Below, piece by piece: positions 56,064 to 64,000 of a stretch of DNA of 64,000 bases. Each line of letters starts with the position of its first letter. Position 1 is the stretch's first letter. The notes beneath the pieces were generated by a model, which saw only the letters and a program-made list of their open reading frames with translations, was not told where the DNA came from and searched no databases. The translations under genes and the position numbers were made by a program. Source of the DNA: Endomychus coccineus (lineage: Eukaryota; Arthropoda; Insecta; Coleoptera; Endomychidae); contig OY294067.1 of the NCBI GenBank assembly GCA_958510875.1, positions 142,643,846 through 142,707,845 on the forward strand. Reading direction: 5' to 3'.

Positions 56064-58956
56064 ATATATATATATTCTTTTGTTGATATTCTTGAACCAT
56101 TTGTATGTTTTCTTGGTATATTGGTTCGTATATATACTGATAATGAAATAAAAATTCTGTTTTGACGTTTCGACAACGTTTATTGCCTTTATCAAAATTG
56201 TTAATTGAAATTAGTGTTTCCATGTAATTTAGAAAAGAATAGATGATTTCGATTAATGAAATGCGTCTGCAGCCGACTTGTGTTTTAAGATCCAATTAAA
56301 ACTGCAGAAAACATTGGATCGGTTGTGTGTGAAAGAGTAATGTATGGCTAACTACAATTTGAAATAGATTGAATTTGATTAAATACAAGACATTCCAATA
56401 TTGTACAATTATAAATATCTATGAATTATTGTATGAATTAGTTACTCTATGATGAGTATTCCTATCATAACTATTCAAGTTTAAGATAATTCTATGGAAT
56501 TTAACCTCAAAATTGTTATTCTACAGTGTCATAGTTAAATAATACTTCATCTTTTTTAGGTTGAATTTTAAATAGACAATGGAAAGTGGCACTTCAAATT
56601 AATAAAATTTTGTTAAGTTTGAATTAGATTATTGTATAGTTTCGAAATATTGGAATCTATTTTGTCATTTACACAATTGTTCTTTTTAATTTGAATAGAT
56701 TCTAATATCAAACGTTTGTTGTCGTTTGTTTCAATATTTAAAATTTTTGTATTGTTGTAGTCGAAAGTATGGTTAGTGTCTTTCACATGTTTATTGAGCG
56801 CAGTTGATGAATTTTTGGTATATTTGTGGCCATTTAATCTTTTTTCGAGGTATTGTGAAGATTGGCCAATATATACCTTTTCGCAATCTTTGCAAGGGAT
56901 GGAATAAACAGTATGGGTTATTTTTTTGAAAGGTACGCTGCTTTTTAATTTTGTAAAGAGACTTTTCTGATTTAAATAACTCTTATGACATATATGTAGG
57001 TCATAAGGTTTCACTATATTACAAATTTTCTCTGAAAGTCCACCGATATATGGTAGTGATATGTAATGCCTATCATTAGTTTTCTCATTATTGGTATTGA
57101 TTCCACCAAATGAGTTATAAAATTTATGAATTTTGTCTTTAGTTATCGAATTTACTAAATCAATGGGATAACCATTCCTTATTAAAGTTTCTTTTGTTTT
57201 TGTAATAGATATAGTTCTCAGTTCAGGAGAACTTAGTCGAATAGCTCTATCTATTAGATTTATAATAACATTTTTCTTATATTTTTTAGGTATATTAGAA
57301 TTGAAATTAGTATACCTCCCTGACCAAGTAGGTTTGGTATACCATTTTGTTAGAATTTTGTTATCATTTGATTTTCTTACTAAAGTTAAATCTAAAAAAT
57401 TTATTTCGTTATGATTTTCTAATTCAATCGTAAATTGTAACTTATGGTGAAAGGAATTGAAAGAATTCAAAAATTCATTACATTTGTTTTCAGGGATTGC
57501 AGCAATACAATCATCAACATATCTTTTGAAGAAGGCTATATTATAATTTAGTTGAGATACTACTTTTTCTTCAAGGAATTCCATTACTATTTGGGCTATG
57601 ATACTTGATATTGGAGAGCCCATTGCACAACCATCTAATTGTTTATAACAATCATCTTTATATTGTAAAAAATTAGCGGTGAATGTATATTCTATAGCTG
57701 TTAAGAACTCATTCATAGGTAAATTTGTATATAGTTTTATTTCATCCCATTTATTTTGAATTATTTGTTTAGCTAATTCTAAAGGGATATTTGTATATAA
57801 AGGTGTGACATCTAGTGATACTAAGATATAGTTTTTAGGTATTGTAATTTTGTTAATGAATTCCTTGAAATCCCAAGAATCTTTGATGTAAAATTCATTT
57901 TTGTAAGCTATGTTTTTTAGTATGTTGGATAAGTATTTAGCCATTTCATAAAAAGGTGATTGAATGCTGCATACTACAGGTCGCATCGGTATATTAGGTT
58001 TATGAATTTTGGGTAAACCATATATTTTTGGAGGATGAGCATTATGTATCGTTAATTGTCTATGAATGTATTTTGAAATATATTTCTTTTCAAACCATTT
58101 TTTTACTAAGTTATTATTTTTAGTTTGGTAAATATTAGTTGGGTTGTTATTTAGTTTCTTATATACTTCAGGATCATTCAACATTGTAGACATTTTATCC
58201 TCATATTTATTTGTGTCCATGATAACAGTTTTATTACCTTTATTTGCTTTTAAGATAGTAATTTGTGGGTTAGATTTGATGAATTGTTTGGTTTCTTTGG
58301 AATTTTTGATTGATTTGTTATTTTTATTATTAAATTTATTATTTTTAACTGTTTGTTTGAAATTAGTTATTGTGTTTATACATTTTGATCTTATCTCATT
58401 TGCTATTTGAGTAGGTTTTTTAGCAATTTCAGTTTCAAGTGAAGAAATTATGTTATTGATAGGTATTTGTCTTTCGTTATATAGAGTATTACTAAATTTC
58501 TCACCGAGAGCTAAAGTGTCTATTACATTTTTTGGAACATTTGTTTGAGATAAATTCATTAGCCAATCATTATCAACTATGAGATCTCTTTTGTTATTGT
58601 TATTTAATTTATTTATGTTCTCAATATTTCTATGTTTAATTTTATTAAAGTTTTTTTCAAATTTTTGAGTTTCTAATTCTAAATACGTATTGTAGATTTG
58701 AGTAGGTAGGATATTTTTCGTTGTAGATTTGGTTCTGCTTATGTTATTTTCAGTTTGTTTTACATTTTTACAAGTGTCAGATATTAAAAGGTTTAATACT
58801 TTTAATTGAAACGTTTCTTTGAATTGAAGATAAGTATTATCTAAGTACTCACTATTGAAAATGATGTGATTATCATTGATTTTTAAAAATTTTGGTATTA
58901 TTCTTAAACTTTTTAGTCGTAATAAGTATATTTTCCTATTTTTTTGATTGGCGAAG
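56064..58956 (-). mobile_element. Penelope-like element family B, minus copy
   Basis: 2.9-kb minus-strand copy consisting of an intact ORF (56613-59039) and a 3' repeat with a hammerhead-like core, ending in TA units against the LTR retrotransposon. It pairs with the plus copy at 59137-61989 with a constant coordinate sum (118093), i.e. without any net indel over the whole arm. Confidence 0.9.
56163..56195 (-). ncRNA. Hammerhead-like core of Penelope family B (minus copy)
   Basis: Minus strand: TTTTGATAAAGGCAA..., a GGCAA/TTGTC hairpin, then GAAACGTCAAAAC. The GAAAC box is intact; the CUGANGA box reads UUGAUAA. Confidence 0.45.
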
Positions 58957-59039
58957 AATATCAACAAAAGAATAATTTGGCCTGGAGAAATAGGTTTTTT
59001 ATTTTTCAAGAATACACTACTCTCAACATCAATATACAT
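56613..59039 (-). CDS. Penelope-like reverse transcriptase with GIY-YIG endonuclease, intact frame
   Basis: 808 residues, full-length open frame. It primes reverse transcription at a nick made by its own endonuclease. Seen: Lys-rich N-terminal region, KANKGNKTVIMDTNKYED (about 265-282, the conserved Penelope entry block), KIYGLPKIHKPNIPMRPVV (337-355), VSLDVTPLYTNIP (407-419, motif A Asp), DGCAMGSPISSIIAQ (469-483, motif B), KRYVDDCIAAIP (505-516, motif C), NEINFLDLTLVRK, then YSIPCKDCEKVYIGQSSQ (712-729), the GIY-YIG core with a preceding C-x2-C, and RLNGHKYTKN. The first 30 residues (to about 58957) lie in the spacer and differ from the plus copy, so the real N-terminus is uncertain. Related to RT of telomerase and often lacking LTR-type ends. 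Confidence 0.9.
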   Translation of the reverse strand: MYIDVESSVFLKNKKPISPGQIILLLIFFANQKNRKIYLLRLKSLRIIPKFLKINDNHIIFNSEYLDNTYLQFKETFQLKVLNLLISDTCKNVKQTENNISRTKSTTKNILPTQIYNTYLELETQKFEKNFNKIKHRNIENINKLNNNNKRDLIVDNDWLMNLSQTNVPKNVIDTLALGEKFSNTLYNERQIPINNIISSLETEIAKKPTQIANEIRSKCINTITNFKQTVKNNKFNNKNNKSIKNSKETKQFIKSNPQITILKANKGNKTVIMDTNKYEDKMSTMLNDPEVYKKLNNNPTNIYQTKNNNLVKKWFEKKYISKYIHRQLTIHNAHPPKIYGLPKIHKPNIPMRPVVCSIQSPFYEMAKYLSNILKNIAYKNEFYIKDSWDFKEFINKITIPKNYILVSLDVTPLYTNIPLELAKQIIQNKWDEIKLYTNLPMNEFLTAIEYTFTANFLQYKDDCYKQLDGCAMGSPISSIIAQIVMEFLEEKVVSQLNYNIAFFKRYVDDCIAAIPENKCNEFLNSFNSFHHKLQFTIELENHNEINFLDLTLVRKSNDNKILTKWYTKPTWSGRYTNFNSNIPKKYKKNVIINLIDRAIRLSSPELRTISITKTKETLIRNGYPIDLVNSITKDKIHKFYNSFGGINTNNEKTNDRHYISLPYIGGLSEKICNIVKPYDLHICHKSYLNQKSLFTKLKSSVPFKKITHTVYSIPCKDCEKVYIGQSSQYLEKRLNGHKYTKNSSTALNKHVKDTNHTFDYNNTKILNIETNDNKRLILESIQIKKNNCVNDKIDSNISKLYNNLIQT

Positions 59040-59136
59040 ACATCGTAATAATCATGGCTTTTTATAAGAAAATTGAAGAAGATTATGGATTCTACACCGT
59101 CCAATTATTGAAAACGTTCTCAAAAATGATGAATAC
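58957..59136. other. Spacer between inverted Penelope-like copies
   Basis: About 180 bp not shared by the arms. It encodes the differing first residues of both ORFs. On the minus side it reads ESSVFLKNKKPISPGQII, on the plus side MAFYKKIEEDYGFYTVQLLK. Which of the two represents the original 5' end is unclear. Confidence 0.7.
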
Positions 59137-59782
59137 CTTCGCCAATCAAAAAAATAGGAAAATATACTTATTACGACTAAAAAGTTTAAGAATAATACCA
59201 AAATTTTTAAAAATCAATGATAATCACATCATTTTCAATAGTGAGTACTTAGATAATACTTATCTTCAATTCAAAGAAACGTTTCAATTAAAAGTATTAA
59301 ACCTCTTAATATCTGACACTTGTAAAAATGTAAAACAAACTGAAAATAACATAAGCAGAACCAAATCTACAATGAAAAATATCCTACCTACTCAAATCTA
59401 CAATACGTATTCAGAATTAGAAACTCAAAAATTTGAAAAAAACTTTAATAAAATTAAACATAGAAATATTGAGAAAATAAATAAATTAAATAACAATAAC
59501 AAAAGAGATCTCATAGTTGATAATAATTGGCTAATGAATTTATCTCAAACAAATGTTCCAAAAAATGTGATAGACACCTTAGCTCTCGGTGAGAAATTTA
59601 GTAATACTCTATATAACGAAAGACAAATACCTATCAATAACATAATTTCTTCACTTGAAACTGAAATTGCTAAAAAACCTACTCAAATAGCAAATGAGAT
59701 AAGATCAAAATGTATAAACACAATAACTAATTTCAAACAAACAGTTAAAAATAATAAATTTAATAATAAAAATAACAAATGA
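59054..59782 (+). pseudogene. Penelope-like ORF, plus copy, 5' part up to nonsense codon
   Basis: From 59137 it matches the minus copy with a handful of substitutions. It ends at TGA 59780-59782 within a Lys/Asn-rich stretch (NNKNNK-stop-IKN) where the minus copy has Ser, i.e. TCA became TGA. ATG at 59054 lies in the spacer. Confidence 0.85.
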
Positions 59783-61480
59783 ATCAAAAATTTCAAAGAA
59801 ACCAAACAATTCATCAAATCTAACCCACAAATTACTATCTTAAAAGCAGATAAAGGTAATAAAACTGTTATCATGGACACAAATGAATATGAGGATAAAA
59901 TGTCTACAATGTTGAATGATCCTGAAGTATATAAGAAACTAAATAACAACCCAACTAATATTTACCAAACTAAAAATAATAACTTAGTAAAAAAATGGTT
60001 TGAAAAGAAATATATTTCAAAATACATTCATAGACAATTAACGATACATAATGCTCATCCTCCAAAAATATATGGTTTACCCAAAATTCATAAACCTAAT
60101 ATACCGATGCGACCTGTAGTATGCAGCATTCAATCACCTTTTTATGAAATGGCTAAATACTTATCCAACATACTAAAAAACATAGCTTACAAAAATGAAT
60201 TTTACATCAAAGATTCTTGGGATTTCAAGGAATTCATTAACAAAATTACAATACCTAAAAACTATATCTTAGTATCACTAGATGTCACATCTTTATATAC
60301 AAATATCCCTTTAGAATTAGCTAAACAAATAATTCAAAATAAATGGGATGAAATAAAACTATATACAAATTTACCTATGAATGAGTTCTTAACAGCTATA
60401 GAATATACATTCACCGCTAATTTTTTACAATATAAAGATGATTGTTATAAACAATTAGATGGTTGTGCAATGGGCTCTCCAATATCAAGTATCATAGCCC
60501 AAATAGTAATGGAATTCCTTGAAGAAAAAGTAGTATCTCAACTAAATTATATTATAGCCTTCTTCAAAAGATATGTTGATGATTGTATTGCTGCAATCCC
60601 TGAAAACAAATGTAATGAATTTTTGAATTCTTTCAATTCCTTTCACCATAAGTTACAATTTACGATTGAATTAGAAAATCATAACGAAATAAATTTTTTA
60701 GATTTAACTTTAGTAAGAAAATCAAATGATAACAAAATTCTAACAAAATGGTATACCAAACCTACTTGGTCAGGGAGGTATACTAATTTCAATTCTAATA
60801 TACCTAAAAAATATAAGAAAAATGTTATTATAAATCTAATAGATAGAGCTATTCGACTAAGTTCTCCTGAACTGAGAACTATATCTATTACAAAAACAAA
60901 AGAAACTTTAATAAGAAATGGTTATCCCATTGATTTAGTAAATTCGATAACTAAAGACAAAATTCATAAATTTTATAACTCATTTGGTGGAATCAATACC
61001 AATAATGAGAAAACTAATGATAGGCATTACATATCACTACCATATATCGGTGGACTTTCAGAGAAAATTTGTAATAGAGTGAAACCTTATGACCTACATA
61101 TATGTCATAAGAGTTATTTAAATCAGAAAAGTCTCTTTACAAAATTAAAAAGCAGCGTACCTTTCGAAAAAATAACCCATACTGTTTATTCCATCCCTTG
61201 CAAAGATTGCGAAAAGGTATATATTGGCCAATCTTCACAATACCTCGAAAAAAGATTAAATGGCCACAAATATACCAAAAATTCATCAACTGCGCTCAAT
61301 ATACATGTGAAAGACACTAACCATACTTTCGACTACAACAATACAAAAATTTTAAATATTGAAACAAACGACAACAAACGTTTGATATTAGAATCTATTC
61401 AAATTAAAAAGAACAATTGTGTAAATGACAAAATAGATTCCAATCTTTCGAAACTATACAATAATCTAATTCAAACTTAA
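59783..61480 (+). pseudogene. Penelope-like ORF, plus copy, RT and GIY-YIG part
   Basis: Continues in the same frame after the nonsense codon to the stop at 61480 with all RT motifs (LDVTSLYTN, CAMGSPISS, RYVDDCIAA) and the GIY-YIG region (SIPCKDCEKVYIGQSSQ) intact. An internal ATG at 59873 would give 535 residues, covering the RT core and endonuclease but not the N-terminal domain. About a dozen residues differ from the minus copy over the whole protein. Confidence 0.85.
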
Positions 61481-61897
61481 CAAAATTTTATTAATTTGAA
61501 GTGCCACTTTCCATTGTCTATTTAAAATTCAACCTAAAAAAGATGAAGTATTATTTAACTATGACACTGTAGAATAACAATTTTGAGGTTAAATTCCATA
61601 GAATTATCTTAAACTTGAATAGTTATGATAGAAATACTCATCATAGAGTAACTAATTCATACAATAATTCATAGATATTTATAATTGTACAATATTGGAA
61701 TGTCTTGTATTTAATCAAATTCAATCTATTTCAAATTGTAGTTAGCCATACATTACTCTTTCACACACAACCGATCCAATGTTTTCTGCAGTTTTAATTG
61801 GATCTTAAAACACAAGTCGGCTGCAGACGCATTTCATTAATCGAAATCATCTATTCTTTTCTAAATTACTTGGAAACACTAATTTCAATTAACAATT

Positions 61898-61930
61898 TTG
61901 ATAAAGGCAATAAACGTTGTCGAAACGTCA
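61898..61930 (+). ncRNA. Hammerhead-like core of Penelope family B (plus copy)
   Basis: TTGATAAAGGCAATAAACG then TTGTCGAAACGTC: same as the core at 56163-56195. Confidence 0.45.
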
Positions 61931-61984
61931 AAACAGAATTTTTATTTCATTATCAGTATATATACGAACCAATATACCAAGAAA

Positions 61985-61988
<4 letters not shown>

Positions 61989-62050
<62 letters not shown>
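61989..62050. repeat. (TA)n microsatellite after Penelope plus copy
   Basis: About 60 bp of TA with one TACA interruption at 62045; the probable solo LTR starts at its right end. Confidence 0.95.
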
Positions 62051-62051
<1 letters not shown>

Positions 62052-63530
62052 TGAGGAAAGTAGTCTCTTGACTCTAGACTTCTGCTAGGGTCCTTTCCAC
62101 AAGGCTCGTCACTATGCTATCTAAAGATAGCCTTGTCCCTAGGGTAGCTACAGTGAAGTATAACCAGAGTCCAATGGGCAGAGAACAGTATCGAAATTGT
62201 AGGCTTTAATTACAATTGATACCTGGTTATAACTTAGCTCGTTAAAGATGGAGCAGAAATAATTTAATAAAACAGGGAATTCCAAATATTAAAATATATA
62301 ATGATTTGAACAAGTACACTTTCAGAATAATCAATTCGAATGCAATTGAACGGTATCATTTCACAAAATTACACCCAGACGGAAAATGTAATGAAGCTCA
62401 AACGGTAAATGAAAACTCTCTCAAGAAGTCAACTCTACAATAAATCCGGTCACTAAATTTAATTCAGCGGTACGGGATCGGTTGATGAATGATTCAGAAT
62501 GATCAATTTGCGGAAAAGTACGAATCAAACAGGTCTCAGCGTAATGAGCGGTATGCGGTAAATATTCAGATAGCCATATTACTTGAAATGTTGTTAAAAC
62601 GCACTACGATATATCAAACGGTTTAAATACGGTCGGTTCGGATTCGAAAGATATATCGTAATGCCAGGATATAAAATATTAAGCCATTTACCTTATACTA
62701 AATTTCACCTAAACGGAACACCATTGTTAATTCACTTTTTCAAATCTGACTTGAACTCGGATAATAATTATTTCACTTTGATTCTAATATGATAATCACA
62801 CTTTAACGGTACGGATTGAAAATCGAAATCACAAAAGAGCTACTACACTGATTGAAAATCAAAAACACAAGAGATACTATACGGCTCGAAATTCAAAAAC
62901 ACAAGAGCTACTTCACTGATTGAAAATCAAAAACACAAGAGGGCAACGGTACTGATTCTAACTCGAAATCACAAGAGAGTAACTGCACTGATCGGAATTC
63001 AAAAACACAAGAGAGCGATCTTTCGACTGTCACGGCTTTTATATGTTTTTCGAGGTTCTGGACAGGTCTGCTCCACCAAATCCTTATTTTTGTGCCAATA
63101 GTTTTTACTTATGCCCCGAACAATGGTTAAAAGTGACGCTACTTTTTAGATCTAAAATTCGCGCTCATGATATCACACCAGTTCTTCCCAGCGGAGTAAA
63201 CAAGTACTATTGGAGTCTTTAGGTTGTTCGCCCTTTTTATACATAAGGCTGCACAAAGTTTGGTGTCTTAACTGGCCAGACCCCTGTTTTTGTAACATAT
63301 TTTATCGGAATGAAATGCAATTTTGAACGGGCATGAATTAGATTCATCTATTAGAATAATTATACTTATTTGAAATTACGGAGACTTAGGAAAATGGCAA
63401 TCACGGAATACACATTCGGAATTCATTCATATCTATTGAAATGATGAACTGTTCAAACTGAAATTACATGTAACATCCGTATTTATTGCCTGATCTAAAT
63501 TAAATTATCTTTCGAAATTTAAGCTTCGTT

Positions 63531-63533
<3 letters not shown>
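62052..63533 (-). mobile_element. Probable solo LTR in (TA)n
   Basis: 1482 bp flanked on both sides by TA tracts. On the minus strand it starts TGTAACGAAGC and ends TTTCCTCA, the TG...CA form. Two TATA-box-like sites on that strand (TGTATAAAAAGG near 63235 and CATATAAAAGCC near 63040) and no coding frames support an LTR. It holds a minisatellite at 62812-63016. Because it lies in TA repeats, a target duplication cannot be read. No matching internal region is in the window. Confidence 0.6.
62812..63016. repeat. Minisatellite inside the probable solo LTR
   Basis: About five imperfect copies of a 40-48 bp unit built on CACTGATTGAAAATC and AAAAACACAAGAG. Similar arrays occur in LTRs and may alter promoter strength; that is inference. 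Confidence 0.8.

Positions 63534-63569
<36 letters not shown>
63534..63569. repeat. (TA)n microsatellite before third Penelope copy
   Basis: About 18 TA units between the solo LTR and the third family-B repeat. Confidence 0.95.
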
Positions 63570-63571
<2 letters not shown>

Positions 63572-64000
63572 TTTTGTTGATATTCTTGAACCATTTGTAA
63601 TATTTGTATGTTTTCTTGGTATATTGGTTCGTATATATACTGATAATGAAATGAAAATTCTGTTTTGACGTTTCGACAATGTTTATTGCCTTTATCAAAA
63701 TGTTTAATTGAATTAGTGTTTCCATGTATTTTAGAAAAGAATAGATGATTTCGATTAATGAAATGCGTCTGCAGCCGACTTGTGTTTTAAGATCCAATTA
63801 AAACTGCAGAAAACATTGGATCGGTTGTGTGTGAAAGAGTAATGTATGGCTAACTACAATTTGAAATAGATTGAATTTGATTAAATACAAGACATTCCAA
63901 TATTGTACAATTATAAATATCTATGAATTATTGTATGAATTAGTTACTCTATGATAAGTATTTCTATCATAACTATTCAAGTTTAAGGTTAAATTCCATA
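63570..64000 (-). mobile_element. Penelope-like element family B, third copy, 3' repeat only in window
   Basis: Matches 56074-56480 closely on the minus strand (with an extra TAATATTTG near 63600 and a few substitutions), including the GAAACGTC core at about 63665-63698. The last 14 bases (from 63986, GGTTAAATTCCATA) are the reverse complement of what the other copies have next, so the copy appears to turn back on itself at the window edge. Confidence 0.8.
63665..63698 (-). ncRNA. Hammerhead-like core of Penelope family B (third copy)
   Basis: Minus strand TTTTGATAAAGGCAATAAAC then ATTGTCGAAACGTC; one base differs from the other two copies in the hairpin. Confidence 0.45.

Larger units (their letters stand above)
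59137..61990 (+). mobile_element. Penelope-like element family B, plus copy
   Basis: Right arm of the inverted pair, including the 3' repeat after the ORF. It ends at GAAAACATAC, about 40 bp earlier than the minus copy, and passes directly into a (TA)n tract. Confidence 0.9.

Noticed and set aside
58144..58410. Hydrophobic plus-strand frame opposite the Penelope ORF (and its mirror at 59683-59949)
   Set aside because: Antisense shadow of a Lys/Asn-rich region; it appears twice only because of the inverted repeat.
44968..64000. Telomere or centromere satellite
   Set aside because: No telomeric hexamer or pentamer arrays; the repeats are (TA)n and mobile elements.

Overview
The window is AT-rich nuclear DNA of a metazoan, most probably an insect. 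Evidence: spliced exons of an ER glucosidase II alpha gene that follow GT-AG rules, pol III tRNA-like genes, and several transposon families common in arthropod genomes. The order is not proven; a beetle is a guess. No operons, Shine-Dalgarno sites or CRISPR arrays were seen.

Layout: 1-8.9 kb holds five minus-strand exons of the glucosidase II alpha gene (1919-5939). A foldback repeat sits in one intron (3695-3903), and a decayed pogo/Tigger-type DNA transposon (6239-8887) lies just upstream of the first recognised exon. 8.9-25 kb is mostly featureless DNA with fossils: two degraded multi-copy coding families, a Tc1-like and a mariner-like transposase remnant, two non-LTR RT remnants and a tandem repeat. 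25-31.1 kb holds two non-LTR retrotransposons back to back, one on each strand. 32-37.2 kb holds another non-LTR element broken into an endonuclease part and an RT part, with a possible solo LTR and a foldback Penelope-type repeat (14-bp target duplication) between them. 37.2-42.7 kb is a decayed Maverick/Polinton-type element: integrase, protein-primed DNA polymerase B, adenain-like protease, a capsid-like remnant and a further structural-type gene.

45-64 kb is organised around (TA)n tracts. It contains a 1.4-kb palindrome with four tRNA-like genes, an inverted pair of one Penelope-like family (46.5-48.1 kb), a complete Ty3/gypsy-type LTR retrotransposon (48248-56063) whose LTRs differ visibly only by one 10-bp indel, a near-perfect 2.9-kb inverted pair of a second Penelope-like family (56.1-62.0 kb), a probable solo LTR (62052-63533), and the start of a third Penelope copy that runs off the right edge.

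Nearly all elements are broken. The glucosidase gene is the only likely host gene recognised. The Penelope-like copy at 56613-59039 and the LTR retrotransposon are the youngest and best preserved. The most interesting threads are hammerhead-ribozyme-like cores in several Penelope-related repeats, the tRNA-like palindrome, the Polinton remnant, and the repeated occurrence of (TA)n at element boundaries.
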